This document shows positions 12,557-24,899 of a stretch of 48,903 nucleotides of DNA, piece by piece. The notes below the pieces were generated by a model, which was not told where the DNA came from, ran no database searches, and worked only from the letters and a program-made list of their open reading frames with translations. The stretch is taken from assembly GCA_030770425.1 (NCBI GenBank), contig JASJFT010000281.1, positions 1,901 through 50,803 on the forward strand, given 5' to 3'. Position numbers and translations under genes: made by a program. Source of the stretch: Darksidea phi. Lineage: Eukaryota > Ascomycota > Dothideomycetes > Pleosporales > Lentitheciaceae. Positions within the stretch are counted from its first letter, which is position 1; every line of letters starts with the position of its first letter.

Positions 12557-14785
12557 CTAGAGCTCGTATTAGAATTTTTCTTTTTATAGAAGTATTATAG
12601 TATTATTATTCTACTATAGCTTAACTATTTTAAACTTATATTATATATATACTAAGCTCTTAAATATCTATAAAATATATAGAATTTCTAATAATATCTT
12701 TTTAACTAGTATATCTATAAAAATCTTCTCGTTATAGTTATATTTTAGAATAATTATCTAGTATTCCCCTAATTATTCTAATAGTATATTAAAAAGATTC
12801 TATATAATTCTCTAAAATAGGTAGAAAAAGTACTTTTTAGAGTATTAAAAGATTACCTATATAGTATATATAGTTATATAGTACTTATATTATAAGTATC
12901 TAGTTTCTTTAATTTATATATTCTATATATACTATATAAGTACTTATAATACTTATAGTCCTAAATACTCTTATATACTATAGATCCTCTATACTTTACT
13001 TAGAGTATAGTTACTAAGATTAGTAAAAGTTTACTATATTAATTAAGGGTATAGTATAAATAGAGATAAGTTTATATTTAATAAATATTAAGTTATATTT
13101 ATATAGAAGTATTATAAGTATAATACTCTTATCTATTAATTCTATATATAAGAAGTAGTCTAGTCTAAAATACTAGACTTCTTTCTTTCTTAAATAAGCT
13201 TTCGAGATAATATTAAGATAAAAACCTTTAATAACTATAATATTTTATAGTATTAGATTCTTTATACTCTTTTCTTAAGCTTTATTAAGTATATTTTTAA
13301 TTAACTAAGTACCTATTCCTATAATTAGAAAGGTTTAAGTTTCTATCTTTATATATTATATCCCTTAAGCTTTCTTAAATAATTCTAGTTTAAGTAGCTC
13401 TTATATATTTACTAAATATAAAGTAGTTCTATTATTAAGTATAGTACTTTTAAAGAGAGGGTAAGTATTAAAATCTATAGTTATATAAATTCCTATAGAT
13501 TTATTAAAAAGCTTAAAATTAATTATTATAACTTATATTCCCCCTAAATAAGCTAAGATATATACTCTATTTACTTAATTTACTATACTTAGAAGCTTTT
13601 AGTCCTTAGATACTAGGTATTTTCTTATTTTTATAAATTTATCTAAGTTAAGTTATTCTAGAATCTTCTAATACTTATCTAGATTAATTAGTATTTCTTC
13701 CCTAGTTACTACTATCTTAAGCCTTTTATATTTATCTATACTCTACTTATATATTTTATACTTATTCTTTCTAAACTTTCTATATAGATAGATTCTAGTT
13801 TTATCTATTAGATATTAGTCTAATTACTAATCTAAGAACTAATCTAAGTATTTATCTAGTATTATAAATATTCTAGAATTATTATTAGAAACTCTTAAGA
13901 AGTATTTCTAGATTATTATAGTAAATATTTTCCTAATTTTATTTAGGGTAAACTATTTTATATCGAGTATACTATCCTATATAACTTACTAGTATATTAA
14001 TTAGACCTATTCTAGTATAAGCTTTAAAGTAATAATATTTAAAAAGTCTTAAATAACGAGCTATTCTTCTATATTTTTTAACTTATATATTTTTATCTTA
14101 ATATATAGAAAGTACTATATTTTATACTACTCTTTAAGTATATAAGTACTTTATATTATCTTTTTTAAGTAAGTATAATACTTTATATAAATTATATTCG
14201 TAGTAAGTTTTAATAATAGAATAAACTTTTATCTTAGTATATATATTAGTTTTTATAGTATAGTATACTTTTAAGATATAAGCTCTATTATAATAGGTCT
14301 AAGTAGCTCTAGTATAATAGTTCTATTTATCTAGTTTTAAAATATCTAAAAATATATCCTCTATACTATCTAGTTACTTAAAAGAGCTTAGTACTCGTTA
14401 AGTTTTTATTAGTATAGTACGTCTAGGATAATTAGACTTATACTACTTCTATTCTTATTATTAATAATTAATTCTATCGTAGAAAGTATTAAAGTAGTAT
14501 CTACTATATTTAGAGTATTCTTACCTTCTAGATTAATCTAGTTCTATAGTTCTTTATTAATTACGTAAAACTAGAGCTAGATATACTAGTATAACTATAT
14601 ACTATAATTATATAGTTAGTATAGTTTTATAAATAGAGCTTTACTTATAGCTCTTTAAAAGGATAGATTCTAGATATAAGAAAGTATAATATAAGAATAA
14701 CTAGATTAACTAAGTAGCTATTCGCTAGTTCTTTTAAGTATATAGGGAGAATAGTTCTATACTTTTAAAGTACTAGACTTATAAC

Positions 14786-14974
14786 TATAGAGAAAAGAAG
14801 AGAACTTACTAGAGCTACTTAGGAGTAAATTAAGAGAAAGATTACTATCTATTATAATAAAGAGCTTAGCTCTCTCTATATAGATCTATCGAAGTATAGA
14901 AATAATACTTCTCTAATCTATTAGAGCTCGGGAATAGTTATCCCTAGATACTACATAGCTTAGACGTTATAATA
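14786..14974 (-). repeat. Element D, right LTR (5' LTR in element sense)
   Basis: It is exactly 189 bp, like 1052-1240, and is followed by duplicated ATTAT (14975-14979). It holds one of the very few surviving CA dinucleotides of the block (near 14953). Confidence 0.93.
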
Positions 14975-14979
14975 ATTAT

Positions 14980-17530
14980 TAATACTAAAGAAATTTATAT
15001 AGACTTTAATAAAATAGTAACTATTAAAGTCTAAAAGAAATTTATAATTCTAAAAGAATTATAAGCTTATTTAGACTTCTATAACTACTACTATAAGTAG
15101 TTAAAAGACTATAATTATATAGTCTATCTACTTATCTAACTATTATAAAAGAGAAAATTTCGTACCTTTAAACCTAAGAAGTAAGCTATATTTAAGAAAA
15201 GTAAGATATTATTATATTTAAATATTATTATAAAATATTACTCGTTCTACTATAGAATCTATATAGAAACTAATATAAATAATAATATTCTAGTAGATAC
15301 CTTTATATAGCTTTAAGTTAATAGAATTTAATAATTTATAATCTACTTTATAAAGATAATAAAGTTTATAAAAATAAATTATAAAATTTATAATAAAGAG
15401 ATACTTATAATTATAAGAGAATTAAATAAATAAAAGACTTAGCTTATAAAATTATAACTAAATAAACCCTTCTAAGTTATTACTAATTATTAAATACTAA
15501 AGTATTTCTTAACTAAATATAAACTAATCTCGTAATAGATATATTAGGTTAAGAAGCTTATAAATTACTACTATACTATTTATTATTATTTTAGAACTAC
15601 TAATATTATTATAAATACCCTCTTTTAAAGATAAGAAAAGTTAAAAACTTAGAAGAAAAAAGATAAAGCTTTTAGAACTTATATCTTTATCTCCTTTAAA
15701 TAAGTCTTTACTATAATAGCTATCTTAATAATTACTACTAATACCTAGGATTCTAAATATAAAATTAAAACTTATTCTTATTTACTTCTTAACTATATAC
15801 TTTATAAAAATTAACTTATTAAGAATATAAATATCTATTTCTAACCCTATCTAGACTTCTTCTTTAAAAGGAGAAGTTAGTAATATCTAAAGTAGGATTT
15901 CTTAAGACTTATCTTATCTAGGTAGTATATACTACGTAAATTACTACTTATCTAGGTATAAAGAAGACTATTAGACTTCTAAGAAATCTATATTATTAAA
16001 ATATAATAAATAAGAATATAAAATATTATATAAGAAATTATAAATAGTATTAATAAAGCTATAAGTTTTAAGATAAAATTCTAGGTCTTCTTAAACTACT
16101 TCCTATATTTAAGAGAATATAAAAAAATATTTCTATAGATTTTAAAAGTTTTTTAAAGAACTATAAGAGGTATAATAATATATTTATAATAATATATAAA
16201 TTATTAAAATATACTTTTTATTACTCTACTTTAAGACTACTATTACTAAAGATATAACTACTCTCTACTATATATATATATAGTAAGTTTTTAGTCCTTT
16301 ATATACTATAGTCTTAAATTAAGATCTAAAATTTATATTAAACTTTATAAAAGAATTATATAGATTTATAAAAATTAGCTAGCTACTATCTATAATCTAC
16401 TATCTATAGACTAATAGTAAGATAGAAGTTTTTAATTAATAGTTAGACTAATAATTATACTTCTTTATAAACTTTTATTAAGATAACTAGTCTAATCTTC
16501 TACCTAGTATAAACTAGGCCTAAGTAATTCTTCTATATAATATAATAGGATTTTCTTTATTTAAGATTAAATTCGACTATAAGACTTATTATTACTAGGA
16601 TTAATAAGAATATATTTATAAACCTTTTAAATTATTAGATAATATAACTACGTAGATAGTCTAAGAGTTTATAAAAATCTAAGTTAATATAGTCTAATAG
16701 ATTTATAATTATATTTAAGTTAATATTATATTAGCTTAGAAAGCCTAGAGCTAATAAGTTAATAAAAAATACTACCCCCTAGATTTTAGTATAGGAGATT
16801 AGGTTTATATTATATTTAAGAAATTTACTATCTTAAGACTAAGTCTATAATTAGATTAGTAAATATACAAATCTTATCTTATTATTAGCTAAAGATATAG
16901 CTTTTATATAGTCTAGTTATTCTTTTATATAAAGATATATAATATTTTCTATATAAATAAATTATATAAAGTTATATAAGACTTATTACCTAGTTAAATA
17001 CTTTCTAAAGAACTAGCTATAGAAGTAAATAGATACTTTAAGTAATTAGTAACTTATATTCTTAATAGCCGAATTATTTATAGTAAGCTCTACTATTAAA
17101 TAGAATAGGTAGACTATAACTAAGATCTAATCTACTATCTAGTAAGTAATTTTATATATATAGTCTAAAAAGTAAAAAAATTCTATAATAAGTACTTTAA
17201 TAAGCTAGATCTATCTAAATAACTAGTCTAGTAGTTAGAAGCTATATTATAAAATAAGTTCTTTAGTCTTTAGTTAGAAGACGAGGTACTAATTAAGATA
17301 GAAACTTAAAAAAATTACTAGTATTAAGTATAGGCCCCCGTCCTTTATAGTCTACTAAAATAGATAGTATAATATTTAAAGTTTAAGATAATTATCTTTA
17401 AGCTTAAAGTACCTTTCTTTTATAATCTATTAAAATAGATAGTATATAGTCTAGAGCTTAAAGTAACTACTTTTAAGCTTAAAGTATTCTCTATAGTCTT
17501 ACTTTACTATAAGTAGAAATATAGAAGAAG
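14980..17530 (+). mobile_element. Gypsy copy B1, right fragment (RNase H, integrase, C-terminal tail)
   Basis: The reading resumes exactly where 1051 stopped, as the intact copy B2 (32353 onward) shows. It runs through the end of reverse transcriptase, RNase H, integrase (NTERIN-type DDE region near 16430) and a chromodomain-like segment (about 17040-17230). Compared with B2 it lacks 35 bp near 15812. It ends at 17530, where repeat X1 begins, so its tail, polypurine tract and 3' LTR are missing. Confidence 0.88.
17343..17492 (+). repeat. Two 75-bp tandem repeats in the B1 C-terminal tail
   Basis: Units start at 17343 and 17418, spaced exactly 75 bp (25 codons). They encode a degenerate Y-N/S-proline-poor tail ending with V-I-T/ITF-L-K-V. 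Copy B2 has three units at the matching place. Confidence 0.8.
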
Positions 17531-20500
17531 TTTAAAGAAGCTAGATATAAAGTACTTAAGACTCTTTACTATTTAAACTAAGTATAGAAAGCTAAGCTAC
17601 TAATTTAAGTTATCTTTATTAATATTCTAGTTATATTCTATCTTTTATATATCTCTTTTAGAGAAATAGATAAAATTAAGAGAAAATTTAAACTTTAGAT
17701 CTAGGTTTATATAATATTTAGACCTTAATAATAGTAATTAATATAAAGTTAAAGCTATTCTTATATATAAGATAGTATATAATAAGAAACTCTTTTTTAT
17801 AAAATAGTTAGATTAATTATATAAGAATAGTATATAAAAGTTTAAAGCCTCTTTTAATAATTATAATAAGGTCTTTACGAAATATTAGACGAATTTAGAT
17901 AATTAAATATTAGATTATCTAAAGTAAAAAGCTATTAGAGAAGTATTATAAACTTTATAAGAAAATAATAATATATATAAAAAATTCTAAAAAAGTAAAC
18001 TATATAAGTAATATTAATATAAAGAAAGAATTAAGAGATCTAGCTAAAAGATATTCTTAAAACCCTACTCGAAGATACTATATAAGTAGAGTAATTAATT
18101 AAAAAAAGAATACTATCTACTTTAATAATAAACTATAGCTTAAAGAATTTAGTAAGACTAGCCTTTATATATTATAATAATAGATAGACTAACTAGTAAT
18201 AATAGTATTAGAATTAATAAATTAGATTTTTAATATAGGTATTTATTCTATCTATATACCCTAGTAACTAGAAATCTTAGCTAAGTACTATATAGTCTAT
18301 AGACGATTTAAGTAAGTTATATATATTAAATAAGAAGTTTCTAAAAAAGCTTTATAATACCCTTTTCTAAGAGGTAATAGATATTATATCTCTATTAATA
18401 ATATTTCTATTAGAAATATTAAGGCTATAATAGTACTAATAATACTTATAATTAGTAGTTCTAAGGGGTATACTAGTTAAGAAGTTATACTTAATAAAGT
18501 AAGCCTTATAAGTAGTAAAGGTTACGAAGTTAATAGATACTAAATAGCTAATATTATCTAGTTTATATTAAAGAAATTAGTATAAGAAGCTATTAAAAAG
18601 ATAGTAGAATATATTTAATAGTACTAGAAGTTAAGCTTATATACTATAGCTAGAGCCTAGTATAATTCTACCTTATTACTAGTATTCTTAATTAGATACT
18701 TCTACTTAGTCTTATACTAGTTTTAACTAATATTAATATTAAAAGTATAGAACTATATATTCTATTAAATCTTCTTAAGTATATTAGAATCTATATCTTT
18801 ATTATTATAAGTAGCTCGGGTATTATAATATTAGATATACTTAATAATAAAAATAAAGAAATTAAAGTAGTAGTAGAAAGTAGACTTAATTTATATAAAT
18901 TATTAGTAGAACTATATTAATAAGAAGAGAAAAAGACTAGTATATACTATTAAGTAGATCTAATAGTAAACTTTATACCTACTATAGATAGTATAGATAT
19001 TAGCCTTCTAGTACTAGTTATTTAAGATAATTCGATAGAACTTAACTATATTAAACCTCTATATAAACTAAAAAAGGTAATTTATATATTAATAATATAT
19101 AAGAGAAAGCTATAGCTCTAGATAGATAGAAAGAATATAGATATACTTAGAAAGAATAGTATTACTATACTAGCTAGTAGAGATAATTATAATAAGGAAT
19201 AGAATCTTAAAAGTATTAAAGAATAAAGTAGAGAAATTTAAGAGTAGATATACCTTCTTATACTTATACTAAAAGAGACCGTTCTATACTTAAACTAATA
19301 GTACTTTAGATACTTACTAGTAAAAGTCTAAAATATAGATATAAAGGTACTTAAAAAGATATAATATATAATAATTTATTACCTCTTAGATAAATATCTA
19401 TAAGAATATAATAGAAATCTCTCTTAATATATTTTATAAGCGAGCGGCTACTATAAGCGAGCGGTTACCCTTAAAATATATCTAAAAATCGAAAATCTAT
19501 ACCTCTATATCTCTATAATAACCTATTAATAATCTTTTAAATTTTAATAGAATATAGATAGTATCTAGGTAAAGAGGATATTAAATTCCTAAAAGCTAAA
19601 AACTAATAGTACGTAAGATATTAAAGAAAAGGTTAAATTTCTTAAATTTAGGGGCTAAAATACGGCTATCTTAAGAAATATTAATTTTTAACTTTTAGAA
19701 ATTTAATATCCTCTTTATCTAGATACTATCTATATTCTATTAAAATTTAAAAGATTATTAATAGATTATTATAGAGATATAGAGGTATAGATTTTCGATT
19801 TTTAGATATATTTTAAGAGTAGCTACTTACTTATAGTAACCGCTTACTTATAAAATACGTTACTAGACGAGCTATAGATAAATAAGTAATTTAATAAAAT
19901 TATAAGTTATAATAGATAGTAACTAGTAATTATTAAGTACTACTAGGTTATACTATTATAATAAATATTAAAACTAAATTATATAAAGCCTAGACTAGTC
20001 CTAAAGTCTTTATAAAGATATTATAAGTAAGTAAAATAATTATAAAAATTATACTTAGTAAATAGTTCTTATATAAAGATACTAAGTATTTACTAAATAG
20101 AAGTTACTAAAAATTATCTATAAGAGAAGTAGTAATACTATTACTACTAGTATAAGAATCTATAGGAATACGTATAGACTATAAGCTATAATAGTAATAG
20201 ATAAAAGTTATAAATATATACTAGTAATAGACTAATACTTAAGTTATATATACTTTTTAATTAAACTAACTATATATTATAAGATTAGGATTAAGAACTA
20301 TAAGGTTAGAAAGACTATAAAAACCCCTTATTAAGATAGTAGGGTATAACGTAGATACTAAATACCTAAAGAATCTTCTTTATAAAATTATTTTTTTCCT
20401 TAGAAATAGGATTTTTTAGAAGTATAAATACTTAGATAAACTTTTATAAAAAAAGTAAAAGAACTAATAGAATATATTATAATAAATAACTTTTTATAAG

Positions 20501-20593
20501 AATTGAGACGATCTTTAAAAAAGAGAAAGACTATATTATATCTATTTCTACTAGAGAACTTCTAGATTATTATTAGGCTAGCTATAGTTATAT
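17531..20593. mobile_element. Unidentified repeated element X, copy 1
   Basis: This sequence recurs at 20828-24233 plus 39086-39249. Both copies begin with the same TTTAAA-RAAR-type bases and end at the same point (GGCTAG.TATA.TTATAT), so X is a defined unit of about 2.6 kb once insertions are removed. I found no LTRs, no terminal inverted repeats, no clear target duplication and no recognisable polymerase or transposase. Glutamine-codon-derived stops are dense in one plus-strand frame. It could be a DNA transposon, a Helitron-type element or a duplicated host gene. A 434-bp foldback element sits in this copy. Confidence 0.6.
19427..19860. mobile_element. Foldback MITE inserted in X1
   Basis: It is a 434-bp insertion that copy X2 lacks. 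About 185 bp at each end (19427-19612 and 19678-19860) are inverted copies of one another, around a 65-bp centre. TA is duplicated on both sides (19425-19426 and 19861-19862), and X2 has a single TA at the empty site (near 23665). Terminal bases are ACGTATTTTATAAG on the right arm and the RIP version ATATATTTTATAAG on the left. A TA duplication with long inverted ends suggests a non-autonomous Tc1/mariner-type element. It has no coding capacity. Confidence 0.88.
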
Positions 20594-20827
20594 ACTAGAC
20601 CCTATATAGTTTTATATCCTACTATTATATCTTCTTAAGAATTTATCTTATCTCTATTTAAATATAATTCTTTTACTATTTTAGTATTTCTATATCTATC
20701 TATCTATATATATCTTATAGCTAGTCTAAAAGCTAAGATAATATTACGTCGAGTAGTAGTCTAAGCTCCTAAAGGAGGGGAATAAAAAGATAATATTAAA
20801 AATTATTAATATTAAAACTAAGTATTC
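20594..20827. other. Spacer between X copies
   Basis: These 234 bp match nothing else I could find in the window. They are AT-rich and RIP-mutated, with a short purine tract (CTAAAGGAGGGG) near 20770. I see no gene. They may be a remnant of yet another element. Confidence 0.5.
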
Positions 20828-21095
20828 TTTAAAAAAGTTAGATATAAAGTACTTAAAACCTTTTATTATTTAAACTAAGTATAAGAAACTAAGCTACTAA
20901 CTTAAGCTATTTCTATTAATATTTTAATTATATTCTATCTTCTATATATCTCTTTTAAAGAAATAGATAGAGTTAAGAGAAAATTTAAACTTTAGACTTA
21001 GATTTATATAGTATCTAAAGCTTAATAATAATAACTAATATAAAGTTAAAGCTATCTTTATTTATAAGATAATATATAATAAGAAGCTCTTTCTT

Positions 21096-22066
21096 TTTTT
21101 TTTTTTTTTTTTTTTTTCCTAAGGAAAAGCTACATTGCGCAACTATATTATTATAGGGGAGTTTTTCTACTTAATAATAAACTATATATATCTAAAGACT
21201 AGTACTAAAATTTTAACTATATATAAAAAGAGTAGAACGCTTAACGTCGGCCCGTAGAATAGTAGGTAGCTAATACTAGCTTTATCCGATACGAGCCTTA
21301 ATACGCGGCCTAGAGGAAGAAGATAGAATATAGGAGAGAGGAACTACTAGAACTAAGGAATACGAACTAAGAGACGCGAACTAAGGGATACGAACTAAGG
21401 GATATAAACTAAGAGATACGAACTAAAGAATACGAACTAAAAGAGTAGTACTTATCTACTATACTAAATAGCTATATATAAAGGTATAAAAGGCCGTCTA
21501 TCTAATAATCGAATACTATATACTATATAAAGTACGATAAATCGACCAATCTCTCGCGATAAGCCGAATACTACCTACTAAACTACGATCGTCTATATTG
21601 TCGATATCTCTAAGAAAGCGAAGGAATATTTAAAGAAGAAGCTACGAGAACTAGAATTAGGGGATAAGAGGACGGTAGACCTAAATAGCGCTAGGATATT
21701 ACGTCTTCTTATCTTCGATAATAAGGTTCTCCTCTAGGCGCTCGGTATAGTATATCTATATTAACGCGGGAATATAGCTAACTAGCGATATAGACTTAAC
21801 TCCGGCGAATAATACCTTTATTCGCGATTAGAATATAAGGCTATAATAGATAATTAGTAATATCGATTTAGATACCTAATTCTTCGAGTCCTTAGTAAAG
21901 TATAGAGGATCTAAATGGCTAGCGAACGCCTTGGTAATCAAGATGGTAATATAGGAGTAAGGAGGAGAGAGGGCCGGCGAAGTTTCGTACTAGAATTAGA
22001 AAAGTTCTCTAATTATTATATAATTAAACTGTATAATATTTACCTATAGGTCTTAATTAAGATACC
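21096..22066 (-). mobile_element. Poly-A retroposon inserted in X2
   Basis: A 12-bp direct duplication AAGCTCTTTCTT (21084-21095 and 22067-22078) flanks the insert; X1 has the single empty site near 17790. The left end is a run of T, which is a poly-A tail on the minus strand. Target duplication plus poly-A without LTRs means insertion by target-primed reverse transcription, so this is a SINE, a 5'-truncated LINE or a processed copy of an mRNA. It is richer in GC than its surroundings and keeps many CA and TG steps. I recognise no reverse transcriptase, tRNA-like promoter or protein in it. Confidence 0.85.
21350..21447 (+). repeat. Seven 14-bp tandem repeats in the retroposon
   Basis: There are seven consecutive 14-base units of the type GAACTAAGGGATAC (starting 21350, 21364, 21378, 21392, 21406, 21420 and 21434). 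All are exactly 14 bases, with a few substitutions. Because 14 is not a multiple of three, the array is unlikely to be protein-coding. Confidence 0.9.
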
Positions 22067-24233
22067 AAGCTCTTTCTTATAAAATAACTAGATTAGTTAT
22101 ATAAGAATAGTATATAAAAATTTAAAACCTCTTTTAATAACTATAATAAGATTCTTATAGAATATTAGATAAATTTAAATAATTAAATATTAGATTATCT
22201 AAAGTAAAAAGCTATTAAAGAAGTATTATAATTTTTATAAAAAAATAATAATATATATAAGATACTCTAAAGGGGTAGACTATATAAGTAATATTAATAT
22301 AAAAAAAGAACTAAGAGATTTAGCTAAAAGATATACTTAGAACTCTACTTAGGGGATACTATATAAGTAGAATAATTAATTAAAAAAAAGTATACTATTT
22401 ACTTTAATAATAAGCTATAGCTTAAAGGGTTTAATAAGGCTAGTCTTTATATATTATAATAATAAATAGACTAAATTATAATAATAGTATTAGAATTAAT
22501 AAGCTAGATTTTTAATATAGATATTTATTCTATTTATATACTCTACTAACTAGAAATCTTAGTTAAGTACTATATAGTCTAAAAATAATCTAAGTAAGCT
22601 ATATATACTAGATAAAAAGTTCTTAAAGAAGCTTTATAACGTCTTCTTTTAAGAGATAATAGATATTATACTTCTACTAATAATACTTATAATTAATAAT
22701 TCTAAAAGATATACTAGTTAAGAAATTATACTTAATAAAATAAGTCTTATAAGTAATAGAGGTTATAAAGTTAATAAATATTAAATAGTTAATACTATCT
22801 AGTCTATACTAGAGAAATTAATATAGAAAGCTATTAGAAAGATAGTAGAATATATCTAATAATACTAAAAGTTAAGTTTATATACTATAGTTAGAGCCTA
22901 GTATAATTCTATCTTACTATTAATATTCTTAATTAAACGCTTCTACTTAGTCTTATACTAGTTCTAACTAATATTAATATTAAAAGTATAGAACTATATA
23001 TTCTACTAAATCTTCTTAAGTATATTAGAATTTATATTCTTATTATTATAAGTAGCTTAGGCGTTATAATACTAAATATACTTAATAGTAAAAATAAAAA
23101 GATTAAATTAGTAGTAAAAAGTAGACTTAACTTATATAAATTATTAGTAGAACTATATTAGTAAGAAGAAAAAAAGACTAGTATATACTATTAAGTAGGT
23201 TTAATAGTAAGCTTTATACTTATTATAAGTAGTATAGATATTAACCTTCTAGTACTAGTTACTTAAAGTAATCTAATAAAGTTTAACTATATTAAACTTT
23301 CTTATAAACTAGAAGAGGTAATTTATATACTAATAGTATATAAGAGAAGATTATAGCTCTAGATAGATAGAAAGAGTATAAATATACTTAAAAAGAGTAG
23401 TATTACTATACTAGCTAGTAGGGATAATTATAATAAGAAATAGAATCTTAAGAGTATTAAGAAATAAAGTAAAGAAATTTAAGAATAGATAAGTCTTCTT
23501 ATATTTTATTAAAAGAGACTATTTTATATTTAAGCTAATAGTACTTTAGATATTTACTAGTAAAAGTCTAAAATATAGAAATAAAGATATTTAAAAAGAT
23601 ATAATATATAATAATTTATTATCTTTTAAATAAATATTTATAAAAATATAATAGAAATTTCTCTTACTAAAAGAGCTATAAATAAATAAGTAATCTAATA
23701 TTATTATAAGTTATAATAAATAGTAGTTAATAATTACTAAGTATTACTAGGTTATATTATTATAATAAGTAATTAAAATTAAATTAAATAAGATTTAAGC
23801 TAGTTTTAAAGTCTTTATAAGAATATTATAAGTAAGTAAAGTAATTATAAAAGTTATATCTAATAAATAGCTCTTATATAAAGATACTAAGTATTTATTA
23901 AATAGAAGTTACTAAAAATTACCTATAAGAGAAGTAGTAATATTATTACTACTAGTATAAGGACTTATATAGATATATATAGACTATAAGCTATAATAAT
24001 AATAGATAAAAGTTATAAATATATATTAATAAAGAATTAATACTTAAATTATATATACTTTTTAATTAAACTAACTATATATTATAAGATTAAGATTAAT
24101 AGTTATAAAATTAGAAAGATTATAGAAATTCTTTATTAAGATAGTAAAGTATAACGTAAATACTAAATATCTAAAGAGTCTTCTCTATAAAATTATTTTT
24201 TTCTTAAAAATAGAATTTTTTAAGAGTATAAAT

Positions 24234-24698
24234 TATTAAACGGAGTCCGGGCCTAATAGATTATTTAGCCTTATTTAGGGTTTATACTTAAGATAGGAAA
24301 GAAGAAGTAGAAATAAGTAGATAATAGTTTAATTATATTAATAGATAAGAATTAATCTAGATTTAAATTAACTATAGAGAAGTAAGACTTATTTAGGAGA
24401 TTCGTAGTTATTATATATTAATTTAGTTTTCTTAAATCTATAGCTCTATATCTATAGATCTACTAAGCTATAGCTCCGTAGCTCTATTATAATAGATCTA
24501 CTAAGCTATTATATAACCCTTAGATCTATTCTTACTAAGATATAGATCTATTATATAACTTCCTAATAAAGCTATCTATATTAATTATTATTTATACTAT
24601 AGTTATAGTCGTCGTATTCTATATTAGAGCTAATAATAGATTTAATCTTAAATAGCTTTTCTTACTACTATTCTATAGTATATATTTAGTTTATAATA
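24234..24698 (-). repeat. Element C, left LTR (3' in element sense, 465 bp)
   Basis: It pairs with 38616-39080 at identical length. The ends are TATTAAA..TATAATA. It contains several copies of a GATCTA/TAGATC-rich motif, as does its partner. Confidence 0.93.
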
Positions 24699-24899
24699 CT
24701 ATCTCCCCTCTCTAAACCTTCGGCTTAGAGGTTATCCTAGTTCTAATATTTAACTATATTAGTATTAGGATCCTATCTTAAGAGATTATTATTATCTATT
24801 ATAATATTATATAAAACTCGAGAATACGTTACTCTTACTAATAAAATTCTTTATTATAGTTCTAAAATATTTCCCTATAGTTATTATTTATAGTTAGAA

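Larger units (their letters stand above)
1052..14974 (-). mobile_element. Copia-type LTR retrotransposon D, split by element E
   Basis: Two 189-bp direct repeats bound the element, and ATTAT is duplicated outside them (1047-1051 and 14975-14979). B2 shows the uninterrupted site. Without nested element E the length is about 6.5 kb, usual for Ty1/Copia. The LTRs start with TA and end with TA, the form that canonical TG..CA takes after RIP. Pol reads on the minus strand, so the 5' LTR is the right one (14786-14974). The 5' part (14785-12562) should hold Gag, protease and integrase, but I could not recognise individual domains there. Confidence 0.92.
20828..24233. mobile_element. Element X, copy 2 (main part)
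   Basis: This is the second copy of X, in the same orientation as X1. It lacks about 40 bp that X1 has near 18400 and lacks the MITE. A 971-bp retroposon interrupts it (21096-22066). It is cut at 24233 by element C and continues at 39086-39249. Confidence 0.7.

Noticed and set aside
21350..21447. A CRISPR-like array
   Set aside because: The units are contiguous 14-mers with no unique spacers, in a eukaryotic retroposon.
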